A stretch of DNA of 64,000 nucleotides from contig NC_074716.1 in the NCBI RefSeq assembly GCF_947242115.1, forward strand, positions 11,446,365 through 11,510,364. Direction: 5' to 3'. The notes under the pieces were generated by a model that worked only from the letters and a program-made list of their open reading frames with translations, did no database searches and was not told where the DNA came from. The position numbers and the translations under genes were made by a program. Every line of letters starts with the position of its first letter. Within the stretch, counting starts at the first letter, position 1. This DNA comes from Biomphalaria glabrata (lineage: Eukaryota; Mollusca; Gastropoda; Planorbidae). Positions 34,798 to 47,375 of this stretch are shown here, piece after piece.

Positions 34798-34890
34798 TAT
34801 TATTATTATAATTATTATTATTATGTTAGAAACGAACGAGTAGTCATTCTCTGGCACTGCCGGGGTCGAGTTTCGTTAAAGAGAAACAAA
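34798..34890 (+). repeat. Dispersed repeat family Z, copy 2
   Basis: (ATT)n, then GTTAGAAACGAACGAGTAGT, ATTCTCTGGCACTGCC and GAGTTTCGTTAAAGAG, as in 37920-38010. Confidence 0.6.
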
Positions 34891-35246
34891 ATTCAATGTA
34901 GTCTCCGTCAGTGTCCACTGAAGAAGTATCTGGTGATGTGGCAGGTCTGCAGCAGTGCCGCCCTCTGACAGGCAACGAGAACGTTCCATGGAATGTTAAG
35001 GGCCTTGAAGGTATTATTATTATTATTATCATCATTATTAAGTAAAAAATGACCGTGGAATAAAATTGTGCTATTCTCGACTTCTCTATTTTATTCATCT
35101 CCAAATTGAAATGCTTCTATAAGCGTTCGATGCCAAATACTGGCTTCTTTGGATAAATAGTCTCTAACGCTAATAACGCTAATCCGACCATGTCTCTAAA
35201 CACTTTTATTTCTCCTTATATCGAAATAAAAAATATAAAAGAAAAA

Positions 35247-35353
35247 GATACCTTACATTGTTTGTTTGGTCTGACTATCAAGTTCAGAGCGAGCAGAACA
35301 TTGTCTCTTTGGTGTGAGGTCTGACGACCTATCCATGGTTAAGATCTTAAGGT
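35247..35353 (+). repeat. 107-bp dispersed repeat W, copy 1
   Basis: From AGATACCTTACATTGT to ATGGTTAAGATCTTAA. The last 70 bp (GAGCGAG ... GATCTTAA) match 39700-39782 with only one change. Class unknown. Confidence 0.75.
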
Positions 35354-35924
35354 GACCAGGTCCAGCCAAGTTCTCGTTTTTTTTTATATAAGCTCATGTG
35401 TGTCAAGTAGATCATCATAGCACAAGGTAGACCGCTTCTCACCCTCCACAAATGTTAGGTTTCTTCAAGCAAGGGGCGCAAAGCTGAAAGAGGAAGGGGG
35501 TGGGGTAAGGTGGAGTGTACCATAATTAAGGTGCTACCCAGTCATCGGCAGTTCCTGATAGTCTCGACTGTTACATATTTGCCAACTTTAATATATGTCC
35601 TAAAAGAGGTGGGGGGTCTGTATACCTTTACAATGTAACAATTGTTTCGTTAGGTCGGTCATAACCCTCTGTTTATTGTTACTGACATAGTTCGATCTGT
35701 TAGTGTGTGTGTGTGTGTGTGTGTCTTCTCCCACTTTCACTGAGTGCCTTCCCCTTAACCCTGTACTTAACCCATGACAATAAAATAAATAGTTTTAAAT
35801 TTCCGCAACTTTTCTCTACCTGAAACTTGAAACTGTGGTACACTTCCCCAAACCTGAGCATTTATTATTTATATCACTGTGTTTTTTTTCCCAAGTACAC
35901 ACTGCTCAAATAACATAGAAGTTG
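35354..35924. other. Intergenic, nothing recognised
   Basis: Contains a (GT)n run at 35703-35724. No gene. Confidence 0.4.
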
Positions 35925-36235
35925 GTCGTAACCATCGACATATGGGTGGTTGGCCATGAACATACATATATGAATGATTTGGACATATTCACCTCTACAT
36001 AGATGGTTTACCGAAAAAAAAAAACAATAAATATATTAGCCGTAATCAATAACAGGTGGTTAGCGTTAACTATAAATATATAGATAGTTGGTCTAAGCTA
36101 TAAATATGAAGGTTGTTGGCCATTAACACAATTATATAGATGGTCGATCAAAATAATAAATATATAGGTCGTTAGAAATAAACAAATATATAGTAGATCT
36201 AGGTATGGGTAGTTGGGCATAATCATAAACCTATA
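35925..36235. repeat. Degenerate tandem repeat (about 38 bp)
   Basis: Loose repetition of ATATATAGATGGTTGG / GGCCATAAACATAAAT words about every 35-45 bp, heavily diverged. An old minisatellite. Confidence 0.5.
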
Positions 36236-36800
36236 ATAATAAGGCTTGTCTTCGAGTCCGAAGATTATAATGAGGAATTCAGTATTTCCCGTGGCTGCTC
36301 AGCCCCAGCTGTGACCTACATATTTTGCTACATCCAGGGCAAGCATAACCATTGTCTGCCGGTGGTCGCTAAAGATTTTCTTTTCACCGTCTACGTCTGT
36401 CCTCGGGAACGGATTTTCTTTTGGTAATGTCCGGGACGGACAGTAGCGACTTAGAAAAGTCGAGTAGTAATTTCAGTTAACTTTTGGGCAGTTGATGCCA
36501 GTGGTCTTTTTGAGACATGTATTTCTAGTAGTTAACCTGTATTATTCTGTACAGTGTTACCCGCTGAGATGCGGACGTGATTTGTAATCTACTCTGGAGA
36601 GTTTAACTTGTATTACTATCAAGGAGTGCAGTATTATTATTACTGCTGTCAAATAAACTTTATATTTGTCTGCTGAAACGGACTTAAGTCAATCTGTAGT
36701 ATCTATGTTTGTCACGTGTCAAGAGTACTCCAGGAAGCACAAACCCAGCATTCTACGCATTCGCGACACAGAGTAGTGACCAGTCCCTCTATTGTCACAC
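36236..36800 (+). repeat. Dispersed repeat X plus a possible solo LTR
   Basis: 36242-36345 is a + copy of family X (CTTGTCTTCGAGTCCGAAG ... GACCTACATATTTTGC). It is followed by a 400-bp segment with a poly(A)-type AATAAA at 36655-36660 and a TAGCGACTTAGAAAAGTCGA word that recurs, diverged, at 38689-38708. The layout is reminiscent of a solo long terminal repeat fossil, but no target duplication or paired repeat was found. Confidence 0.3.
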
Positions 36801-37469
36801 TATATCAACGCCACGTCTCTAAATGTGCATTTACAATTGCCTATAACTGGTTTCTGCATTTCACCAACTGATTGCCTCTTCATAATTCCCAATCTTCGTT
36901 TCCTTCACGTCAGACAGTGAAATTATCGTCATGGAAACAGCTAATTAGCAAATATAAAAAGTTGTTTGAAAGATACTTTTACGTTTTTTCCGTTTTTCTT
37001 CAAATTGTCTGTGTGTAAACCTATAGGACCGGAAAGCATTTACAACCAGCATTACTATTACATTGAGGACTGTTTTATAGTTAAGAGTCTTACAGAGAAT
37101 GCATACCAATTCATAAGCATCGGAAAAATATTTATAAATGCATACATGCTCTGTCATAGATTTAAAAAAAATATATGCCTCTTATAAATACTACGAGTTG
37201 TGCAATAACATAGTCATACTTTCGTTCATATTTTTCGGAACCTACTAATTTTTTAGGCTAACTGACTATAGACAACAAATGAACAGTCGTATGTTTGAGG
37301 GTCAATCAACGTTCACTTCAACTGGTTTACTGCTATTGCAATTTTCAAATCAGCAAACGGATCAAGTTTTGAATCATAGAAATTAAAATTAATATCACAC
37401 TTCAGTTGCAAATCAAAATTGAATTTTTACATTATGAGAGAATTTTTTATTTTTAATCATTTTTTCCAC
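36801..37469. other. Intergenic, nothing recognised
   Basis: No gene; overlapping open frames on both strands at 36945-37187 have no family resemblance. Confidence 0.4.
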
Positions 37470-37542
37470 AACTAGTGGCGAGCTGGATTAAACCTTTCCG
37501 AGGGCCGGACTTAACCCGCGGACCGTAGTTTGCCCATCACTG
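37470..37542 (+). mobile_element. hAT-like right end (different family)
   Basis: CGAGGGCCGGACTTAACCCG then GGACCGTAGTTTGCCCATCA and CTG is the usual terminal sequence of a widespread hAT group. The left end is not clear. Confidence 0.5.
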
Positions 37543-37919
37543 GATAGTAAGTGTAATTTTCAGCTCTGAAGGACCACCTGAACCGAGTCCAATGTACACC
37601 AAGTTGATTGTCAGTAGGCCTACAAAATTAATCTGAACACATTAAAATTGAATGGAATCTGGCACATGTTTGAGGGAGCCAGGAAGGAAGTAAATAATTT
37701 TACTAAGAAAAAAACAAACAAATTTTATTAGAAAAACACATTTTACAGAAAACATTAAAACAAAAGTATTGTTATTATTTTTTAAAGTTACTGTGCCCAA
37801 ATAAATAGTCGAATACCGATGTAACATAATGCCAGTGTGGACAGTCTAATGGGGATTTGGACCACACCACAAGTGACAGGAGGCAGGAGGATACAACACA
37901 TATAAATAAAAATCTTTAT

Positions 37920-38010
37920 GATATTATTATTATTATAATGTTAAAAAAACGAACTAATATTCATTCTCTGGCACTGCCAATGTCAAGCTTCGTTGGAGAG
38001 AAAAAAAATC
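37920..38010 (+). repeat. Dispersed repeat family Z, copy 3
   Basis: (ATT)n then AAAAAACGAACTAATATTCA, TTCTCTGGCACTGCC and AAGCTTCGTTGGAGAG. Confidence 0.6.
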
Positions 38011-39538
38011 ATCATAGTCTCTTTTTCTTTCTCTGGCACTGACGGATGAACCAGTAGTCTTTCTCTGTTGCCAGGATTACTAAGAATCATTATAATATGC
38101 GTCTTCTGTTTGGGGCGAAAACTCGAGAAGACAAAGAAATTTAAACTGATGCAAAAATAGAGCCGTGAAATATATAATAAAAATGAACAGACTATTCATT
38201 TTTCACAGGAGTAACACCATTTGTGAAAACACTAAACTTAGAGACACTTTATGACAGGAGAATAAAAACAGTAAAGTAGCAATAATAGCTAAACATTAAA
38301 CCGTAATTTACAAATACAAAAATACAACCAAAAAAAAAAAAACAACATACAACACAAAGATAAAGACAAATGGTTTTCCTGGTTCATTCTGGGGACTTAT
38401 TCCATACCTGATGTCCAAATATCTAGGCTACCACTAGCCAAGTACTAGCATATGGAATAAGAAATACGCCTTTTATTGTGTTCCTTTAAAAAAAAAAAAA
38501 TCACATTCTCCTATTCACTTTTTGCTGGTCGTCAAATAACCTTATAGTTAATAGACTCGATAACCTCCTGTGGCGAGTAGCCTAGGCAGGCTATTTCAAG
38601 AATTAGATCTAGTAAAGAATATATTTTTTTTTAAATCTGACGTGTCAATGCCAGATGCTGATTGGTTGGTTATCTCGCAATTCGGTTATAGCGACCTAGA
38701 AAAGTAGATTATTAGTATTACTTTCATTTTCTCTTAGTAGGCCTATTAATTATTACTGCCAAAGAAACAATGAAAAATGACATATTAGTTAGATACATAA
38801 ACTAAGGCTACTAAACCCTTATTAAAAGATAGTTTCATGAGGCGGAAAACTAAGCTACTTTTATATATCCGATGTACAAAATAAAGGAAGTTTTGATAAG
38901 CTATAATATGCCTTTTCAAAGGTCTAGAAATTTATTTATTTTTTTTTATTACACTTTTTAGCACTGCGCGTAATCAAATTTTCAAAGCTCCTCCGTTTGT
39001 ACAACAATTAATTTTAATACGAAGGAAGCATTAGACTTTTACTCTATGACAGGGACGCAACTTAAAACTTGTTTCAAAACAAATGGACAAAACCCGGATA
39101 ACCAAGATATTTTAAAATATACCTATATAGGGTAATGCTTTCGATGTCATTTTGACAAAGAAAGAATTACTGGGGATGGTTGAAGGTTATTTATTATTCA
39201 AATAGATCTAGAGTCTAAATATAAAAAAAAGGAAAGATCTAGACTCTATATTTTTTTCTTTTTAATTAAAATGTTTTTTTTAAACATGTAATTTGTTCTG
39301 TAAATGTAGATATATCTATATCTAATATCTAATTTTATTTTTGTTCTAGAAACGAAATCATAGATAGTTCTGTTATCTCCTCAATGTTTATCTTTTTAAT
39401 TTACCAATAATTTAACTTCCCATCGTAGTTATCTCCCTTGTGCATGCTCCAATCCAGAATTTTCGCGACTATTGTTTACTTTAACTACACTCTACAGTTG
39501 CACTCCGGTGAAAAATTCTTGATAATATTTGTTTCAGA
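38011..39538. other. 5' flank of CHORDC1
   Basis: AT-rich, no gene. The promoter should be near the right end. The bases just before the ATG (TTTGTTTCAG then A) look like a splice acceptor, so a 5' UTR exon may lie upstream. No heat-shock element could be assigned with confidence. Confidence 0.45.
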
Positions 39539-42500
39539 ATGGCCTGCGAACCATTGTTATGTTATAATAAAGGTTGCGGGCAAAAGTTCAAGCTCGAAGA
39601 AAACTCTGAAAGTAATCATTAAATGATTAATATTAGTCTATTATAGTAATTAGTTTATTAAAAGATACCTTACATTGTATTTTTGTGGTCTGACCATCAA
39701 TGTTTTGATCAAACTCAGAGCGAGAAGAACATTGTCTCTTTGGTGTGAGGTCTGACGACCTATCCATGGTTAAGATCTTAATGACTAATCTCTAACGTAT
39801 TATATTATAATTATATTTTATAATTATATTTTATAATTATTATTTTTAAAATCTCTTAATCTTAATAATCTTATAATTAAAATTATTTTATAATTATATT
39901 ATTTATAATAATTATGAGATTCATATTCAATTCATAATTCAGCTATTCATAATAATCATATACTCATATAGATCTAGTCAATCTAGATCTAAAATGTCAT
40001 TTTAATCTATAAACTTACAATACAAGCAACGAGAGTCTTACTTAATTTAGTCTTAGTGCTTGAAAAGTTAAAAATTATTACCAACATTATTAGTAAAACA
40101 TTAGTTCTAGAATCTAGTGACATGATTATTACTACATATTCATATATATATTTAATATATTATACTATAGTATTAAAATAATTAAGTATTATATTAACTA
40201 TTTAAGTCTACTGTAGTCAGTATTTCTAAGAATTTCTTACTCAGTTTCTAGATTATAAAATCATTTGTCTATTTAAAAAAAATTATATTCCAAGTTACTG
40301 ACACTCATACTTAGCCTTACTGATACCGTAGTATCTGTACTTATTACTTGTACTCTACTCTAGTCTTACTAGATTCTAGATCATTTATGATGTAGACTAG
40401 TTATTGGCTGATCTTCAAATCTAGATCTGAATTTTATTCTTAGTGGTCTATCCAGGTCTAGAATATTTCTAGTATAGATCTAAAAATAAATACTAGATTT
40501 GTCTGACCAATAAACATTTCATGTGACAATACACTCACAAAACCTACACTGTTAAAAAAGAGCTTGAAAAAAGATTTCCACCACTCAAAAGTTATCTTTG
40601 TAACTTGTAGGAAGTGAAGATTCGTTTTTTAAGGTCAATTTATTGTAGGATCAATCTTGTATTACACGACCAAACATGTGAACCCAAGTGCAGTGAAGAA
40701 GTTTTATATCTAATATAAAGTAGAATGTAAGGAGTATGTATGTATGTTCCCCATAGCCATAGAAATCAAAACTGTTTTACCAATCTTGATAAAACTTGGC
40801 ATAAATGTTCCTTTGATTATGGCAGAGTCTGTAGTGCATGTTTAATGTCCCTTCCAGATCCAGAAGACCCTAAAATTAAAAAAATAAAAATATTAAAGAA
40901 CAAAATTTTCTAGCCAATAAGGTTTACCGTTTTCACAGTATTGTATATGGATAAATTGGTAAACACTCTATTTTCATTTTCGTGGCAAAATAAAAAAATG
41001 TTTAAGGAGCATTACCATGTTTGACAAAAATCTAAATCCAATACATAGATTTATAATCTCTATGTATTTTTTGTTCAAGCTGCGTGTACATATCACCCTG
41101 GTGGTCCTATTTTCCATGATGCATTGAAAGGCTGGTCCTGTTGTAAGAAACGAGTGTCAGATTTTACAGAATTTTTAAATATAAAAGTAAGTAAATCTTG
41201 CTTAGATGGTTCAGAGTGCCATATCATAAATGCTTAGATAGGAATACCAGTGATAACATTTAGTTAGCTCTTATCACACTTCAGAAATAAATTGGAAACA
41301 ACAGACCAGCTAATTTATAGCCTTTTTTTTTTTTGTTCCACAGGGTTGTATAGTAGGACACCATAATAATGTTAAACCAGTAGAACCAGAAAAACCTGAA
41401 AAACCTCCTGTCTCTGTATGTATAATATTCTTCTTCCTTTTTTTAAATGTATAATTAAGAGAAAAGTTTAGCATATATATATATATGGTAGACTAAACAT
41501 TGCTCTGCTAACTCTTTCTCCCCTAACTAATGCCTTTATTGTCGATTTGAAACTTCACTTTCTGACGGATCACGCTCCTATCATCGATGCTTTTAAAACT
41601 TGTTTGTTTCATTTCCTTCCAAAACGTTTTGCTTTGCTTTAAATTTAATCTTGTGTAGTTGTCCTTTGTAAAACAACCTGTTTTTGTTTTTTAAATGTGT
41701 ATTTTATTAGGTATGGTCTGTTTATTATAAGATTATTGCTGGTTGCTAGATCATAAGCTCAAGATGTTCATTTTATGTGTTTTTACATGTATTATGTTTT
41801 GTGAAAATATGGGTTTGTAACTGAATTGACCATTTTTCATGACTCCGACTGAAAGTTTCATCCTCTCCACCACCCGCACTGTGGTAATTCACTGGGAGCC
41901 ATTTTTTTTTCCTTGTTAATGTATACATGATCCAAGTTCCCCTTTCAGACTTTGCAATCTATAGGACATATGATGTTAAGATCATCTATTTCTTACAGCA
42001 CAATGACCAACTGCCTTTACTTTCCACAACTAAAGTCAGGTATCCATTAGAGTTGGGTGTAGTCAGAGACACCCTAAAAACCCCCAAATTCAAAATCCCA
42101 TTCTTCACAGAGATTCTAAACAAAGACCTCCAGGTTCTGAAGCCAGGCGCTTAACCACTCAGCCACTGTTTACCCCCCACCCCCAACCCGACACCAGGAA
42201 AACTAACATTCCTAATCATTTTCACATGTGCTTCACCTCCATGTTGTCAGTAAAAATTACATATCACTATGTTTAGGAAGCATAAATCTTAAAGTATATA
42301 TATATAAATATATAATATAGCTTTTGGAGTGTTATAGTTTTATGAATACATATACATGTTAATAGAAACCCATCCTAATCTTCTCTGTTCAGACTAAAGA
42401 GCCAATGTATCAACTGGAAGTCAAGCCACAGCACAAGCCTCCTATACCAGCAGCCAAAGAAAGACCTTCAGCGGAGGAGCCAATGGTGGAGATTAAGAAG

Positions 42501-44903
42501 ACAGTGGGACCCTCGCTTAAAACACAGCTGGACAAACTTAGTTTGAATGATAGCAATGATGACTCTGCTCAAGATGGTACATTCTTTCATTAATTAATCT
42601 AATAACAACTGTTAATTTTATGCATGTGTAGTTACTTTTCTTTCAAATTATTTTCTCCTGTTGTTTTTCACAGATGGTGTAATTAAACTAGGAACTGCTT
42701 GCAACAACAAAGGGTGTAAAGCAGTAAGTTTATAATTTCTTAAAATAAAATATGATGTGATAAACAAAAGGACAGAGATGACCTCAGACAACAGAAAGAG
42801 GAAAAAGTAACCCTATACTAGATGCATTCTCATGCAATAAACTGTGGTAAAGTTTACCGTTCCAAAATTGGCCTGTTTATTTACAGCAGATTCTGCCCTG
42901 ATTAAAAAATAAACCAACACCTGTAATATCTGGACACATCCATAGTCTTTTGAGACAGAAGGAGATATATTTATAGGATATAACAATATTTATTAAAAAA
43001 ATACATTTTAATCATATAGTGTAGGATTTTCATATTTTGTGCTAGTATTTTTCAAAGTAAGCAAAATTTTTATGTACACATTTTTTTTCCCAGCGATTTG
43101 AAGGTGAAAGTAGTAATGAAGAGACATGCATCTTTCATCCTGGGAACCCAATCTTTCATGAAGGGTGAGTTTTTGGTGTGAACATTTTCTATAGAAATTT
43201 GTCTCAATCTACAAACCTTGCTTGGAAGTATTTGTCAGACGTCATATAGCTCCTCCCTTGTGGTCGAAGATGGCACATTTCTCATTTCCGGTGAACTCAA
43301 AGATGGCTTAAGAGTCCAATTCTCGCTTTAAAATAATGATTTTTACTGTTATGCGTCTGCTTCTATGGCAACACGTAACTTATTTGTTATTTAGTTATTT
43401 AACTGGTTTTTAATTATTCATTTTTGTTGAGTCCCAAATTTACATTACTAAGTATAAGAATGCCATGACAATAATTTAGAAAGATTTACTTTGCATTGAT
43501 TGCTAATTTGTATCTGACTTTGTTGAGGTGACCATGGAGAGGAGGTAGTGCTTGGTTTAGACAAAACATTCTTGCTATTCACATAGGATGAACTCAACAT
43601 CACCTTTTAATCTGAGCTTCTTAGGGAACTTGATGTTTTAAAATTTGATATTAGCTCATCATTTCTTTTTGCAACAAGTAACATTCCCTATTTTAATGAT
43701 TTAGGCTAAAGTAGTGATCTGTTTTTTATGATGACTTTCAGCATGAAATACTGGACTTGTTGCCAGAGGAAGACATCAGATTTTGAGGCATTTTTAAATC
43801 AAGAAGGCTGTGAGACTGGATCTCATAATTGGCACAAACCAAAGGTGAGCCAGTGGGACTGAAGAAGTGGCACTGTCATAGAAGTTGTCCAATCATTTTG
43901 CTTTATGCAATGCAAGTGTCCATATTTTTGTCTTTTTGACTGAATGCACACAGATGTTTTATTTGTTGTACATTTATACTAATCTAATTCTGTAAGAATA
44001 TGTTTGATATCATTTTTAAAGTAGTAACAACAAAACCATTCATTTTTAGGTTTTTTTTTTATATTGTTGGTGGTTAGGCTTTAAACTTATTGGGGCAAAC
44101 TTTTCTGATAGTAGAAACTGTAAGTTGTTATGCAGTGGTAATAATAATCAATGAGCTAAGATAAACTTGCTAGTCATGATTGAATGACTTTTGTCTCCAG
44201 GTGACTGAAGAGAAACAAGTTCGTGTTGACTGGCACCAGACTTCCTCTGTTGTTTGTATTTCTATATTTGCTAAAGTAGCTATTCCAGACAAGACAGTCA
44301 TCAAAGCCAACCGTGTGAAGTGTCAAGTGAGTGCTTTATATGAAGGTGGTACAAAGTTATACCAGAAGACATTTACACTCAGAGAGGTAAGTTACATCGC
44401 TAACACCATCTATCCCAGTGATATTTACAACCTAAGGAGAGTCTTGGGCTGATTTAACATATTTTTACATTCAGGTCTTTCCCAAGCCTTTCATCTCCAT
44501 TCCTGAATTTTAAGTAGTTAACCTGCCTCTGTATCATCTAGCCATTTTATAATAAGGTTCTGACTTTTGCTCGTCTGCTTTATGGTTTTTACTTTATTCC
44601 CTGACATTCTTTTGATTTTTTTATGTCAAGTTATTTTTTTTTTTTTATACTTTTGGGCTAACAGTTGACAAATGTATAAAGTTATCTGATATTTTGTCTT
44701 GGGGAGGTGGGGTGGGTTAGAGAATTAGTTTGAATCTGCCATTTTTTAAAAATTTAACAAAACTAATTGTTAATCATTCACAGGCTATTGATCCAAGTTG
44801 CAGTATTGTCAAATTACTGGGAACAAAACTTGAAATAGAACTTAAGAAAGCAGAAGCATTTTCCTGGCCCACATTAGAGCTCCCAGAAAAGCCAACATCA
44901 TAA
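39539..44903 (+). CDS. CHORDC1: Cysteine and histidine-rich domain (CHORD) protein 1, complete
   Basis: CHORDC1 is a zinc-binding HSP90 co-chaperone related to plant RAR1, in the cytosol and at centrosomes. Exons are 39539-39611, 41080-41186, 41344-41415, 42393-42576, 42674-42723, 43094-43164, 43742-43844, 44201-44386 and 44784-44903; all introns are GT-AG and the frame closes at 321 aa (human about 332). CHORD I (residues 8-67) shows C8, C13, C27, H30, H37, W43, C45, C46, C62 and H67, with words [13 protein letters not shown] and [17 protein letters not shown] Pro/Lys-rich linker (about 68-145) follows. CHORD II (155-217) has C155, C160, C174, H177, H184, C192, C193, C209 and H214. The CS (p23-like) domain covers about 226-310 and starts [19 protein letters not shown]. 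No zinc ligand is missing. Repeat W sits 50 bp into intron 1 and a family A SINE in intron 3. Confidence 0.97.
39661..39782 (+). repeat. Dispersed repeat W, copy 2, in CHORDC1 intron 1
   Basis: Starts AAAAGATACCTTACATTGT and ends ATGGTTAAGATCTTAA like 35247-35353, with a small insertion near 39700. Position is just inside intron 1. Confidence 0.75.
40715..40920 (+). repeat. Possible dispersed repeat in CHORDC1 intron 1
   Basis: The sequence GTATGTATGTATGTTCCCCA, then TTGATAAAACTTGGCATAAA and TGTTCCTTTGATTATG follows a word order common to a dispersed repeat type of many invertebrates. Only one copy is in this window, so the call rests on recollection. Confidence 0.3.
41511..41545 (+). mobile_element. 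TTAA MITE, left-half relative
   Basis: CTAACTCTTTCTCCCCTAAC resembles the left terminal repeat of the 81-bp element at 17961 and 54331, but no right end follows. Eroded or truncated copy in CHORDC1 intron 3. Confidence 0.4.
41933..42172 (-). mobile_element. tRNA-derived SINE, family A (copy 5)
   Basis: Body words GTTCCCCTTTCAGACTTTGC, CACAATGACCAACTGCC and TAGAGTTGGGTG. The head at the right end is recognisable as GTGGCTGAGTGGTTAAGCGC on the - strand, with a decayed B box. Lies in CHORDC1 intron 3. Confidence 0.8.
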
Positions 44904-45630
44904 TTAAACAAGGCATTTATGGTAGTATTTGTAAATTTGGCATTCATTAGTTTTGGTGGCATTTAATTGTTGTATGATAGGTGAGGAGTTTTAGTACATG
45001 ATATTTCAAATCTAATATTTGTTCAATGTAATACTATTGGAGATCTTGACTATTAGTTATAAAATGATATTTAGCTTTATATTAAAGCACCAAGAGAATG
45101 TCTCTTCATTTTTAGAAATGTCATAAAAATCTCTTTTAAAACTTTGTAAATTGTAGTACTTCCAGAAGCAGCCATTAGTTGGGAAATCTCATATTTATGC
45201 CCATTCTTAACTGGTCATTGGAAAAAAAAAGTTTTTTACGCTCTAAGTTTCATCCTTATTCTTGTACCTTGACATTTTTAGAACAAATAAACCTCCCAAA
45301 TATTCTTAAAAGTCATATAGTTCATTAATGCAGGAGAAACAATGTCATTGTGTGAGAAATTTTAAAAGAAAGTGATGTCAACATTGTAATCATTAAAACA
45401 TATTTGATGAGGTTGGAAATTTACTTTTTATTTAGTTTATTATGAAGGCAGAAAAATTTTTAACGGTTGAGATTGTTAATTTATGCAAAACTATTTAATG
45501 ATTATTATAATCCACTTTGGATTTGTCTGAAATTTCTGTGGAAAATTGTCAATTTATTCATCATTGTATTAAATATTTTGGGTATTAAAAACATTGTAAA
45601 CTGGTTCAGATGTTAAACTGTTTTTTTATC

Positions 45631-45636
45631 AATAAA
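45631..45636 (+). terminator. CHORDC1: Poly(A) signal of CHORDC1
   Basis: AATAAAATAAAG about 730 bp after the stop codon. The 3' UTR 44904-45655 is AT-rich and contains nothing else. Confidence 0.6.
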
Positions 45637-45659
45637 ATAAAGAAGTTTGTCTAAATCAT

Positions 45660-46539
45660 TCATTCAGTGATAGTTGGCTCACATAAATCAGCTTATTTTA
45701 CGCTCCCACATGTAAACCTTTTTTTTTAAAGGTTAAACTACCATATAACCACTGTTTAGTTGTACAAAATAAAAAAAACAAACAATATGCATGTGAATGC
45801 CAGACATGAATTGACAGTAGATATGTAATTAATGTTGACAAAATGGAGAGTGCCTCAAACCAATACACTTTGGTCTGGTTGGTTATTCTGGCAAGTAGAG
45901 AAGGCCCACTAGATCACTGGCAATGCAATGGTCTATCAAGTATGAAATCAAGTTATTTTGGCAATAAGTTATTTTAAACTACTTAAAAATCTTCCAAAAG
46001 ATTATGGGAAATATTTTGCTTAGCTTTATTATTATCATTTTTTTAATGTATGTATATATGCTACACAACAGATATTTATTTGAGAACATGTTATATTTAA
46101 AAACCAGTATAAACTGTTCCTTTCTCAAACTTTCCTTACTAAATACATTGATATTCTTTAAACAACACTTTTCCACACTTTGTATCCATAAAAAAAATGT
46201 CACACATTTCATTGTTTTCAGTAGATGTTCTGTAATGAAGGTTGAAACAAAAGAAATAAAATAAGTTTTAAAAACAGCTTCCATCAACAATTATGCATTG
46301 TTTTGTGAAAAATACTAGTATCACATTATTTAGTCGTTGCAATTAATTTTATTAAAAATCTATCATTAAAATAAAATGTATTATTCATTAGAATTCATCT
46401 TTCACTAATACTAAATAAGTAAAAAAAAAAAAAAGGTTAAAATAAGCAAAGAAGAGATTGCGAAAAAAGACAAAAAAAGAAACAAATAGTTATAGGAATG
46501 CAAGTTACCAAAAGTGTATCTCTGTCAATAGAAATCAGA
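45660..46539. other. Gap between the convergent genes CHORDC1 and MAN2C1
   Basis: AT-rich; overlapping open frames near 45979-46290 on both strands show no family resemblance. No gene called. Confidence 0.45.
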
Positions 46540-46905
46540 GAGGAATGAGGAAGTCTTGCAAAGAGCATCATCACTGTTATTAGCAGTAGATGCCTTGGGC
46601 TGGCTTGGACATGTACACTTAATGCCACAGGGCCAACTTCCACATACATATTGTATGGCTGTCAGCCAAAAGATCCACTGATATGTGTGTGACTTGAAAC
46701 ATGTTTAATATTGACATCAACAGTTGGGAGCACAGGATAGAACAACATGCATTAAAGAGAGGCCTGGATTGAAATGCTGAACACACCAGAAGTAGGTAAA
46801 AGGCTGAAAATGCAGCGTCCGGTGATCATAAATGCCAAACTCTTAAACTGCATGTGTATCAGAGATTGGCCTCCTTAATCACATGAGAAGTTTAAAAGGG
46901 AAAAG
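46540..46905 (+). mobile_element. Decayed LINE 3' end (zinc-finger tail group)
   Basis: Words across + frames: LGWLGHVH, MPQG-LPTYI, INSWEHRIEQHALKRGLD and, at the end, ACVSEIGLLNHMRSL, the remains of the finger seen intact at 16143-16483. Stops and frameshifts are frequent. Confidence 0.6.
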
Positions 46906-47375
46906 AACTTCTCTTGAGACTCAAAGTGACACAGTATCAAAGATTACTAATGCTCACCCACTGACAGTCATTTTTCCTCAGAATTCTAAGATGCCCCAAA
47001 GGGAGCTTGAGCAGCAGCCCATCAGCCAAAATTATTATCTCTGGCCAGTCAAGATTGACTTTCTGCTTACATAATATGTGAATGATAATATAATTAAGAA
47101 TCACAATGAAATATTAATTGAATCATTACCTTTATTAGTTTATTTAGAAGAGGAAAAAAAATGCTGCATAACAATAACAAAAAATAAAATAAAAACCTCT
47201 AGATAAATAATCTCAACAGGTGATAGTGCAACTTGCAACATCATAAACAAATGAAGTTGCAATTAAAGGTGAAACAGTGTCATGTTATTGCTTATTCATA
47301 AATTACATTCAAGTCTGAGTTATGTCATATAAAAACTCTACCCTGCTGAATTATGAAAGTGCATTGAAGAGATAT
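46906..47375. other. 3' flank of MAN2C1
   Basis: AT-rich region expected to hold the MAN2C1 3' UTR (- strand). TTTATT words that could serve as reverse poly(A) signals are present, but none is decisive. Confidence 0.4.
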
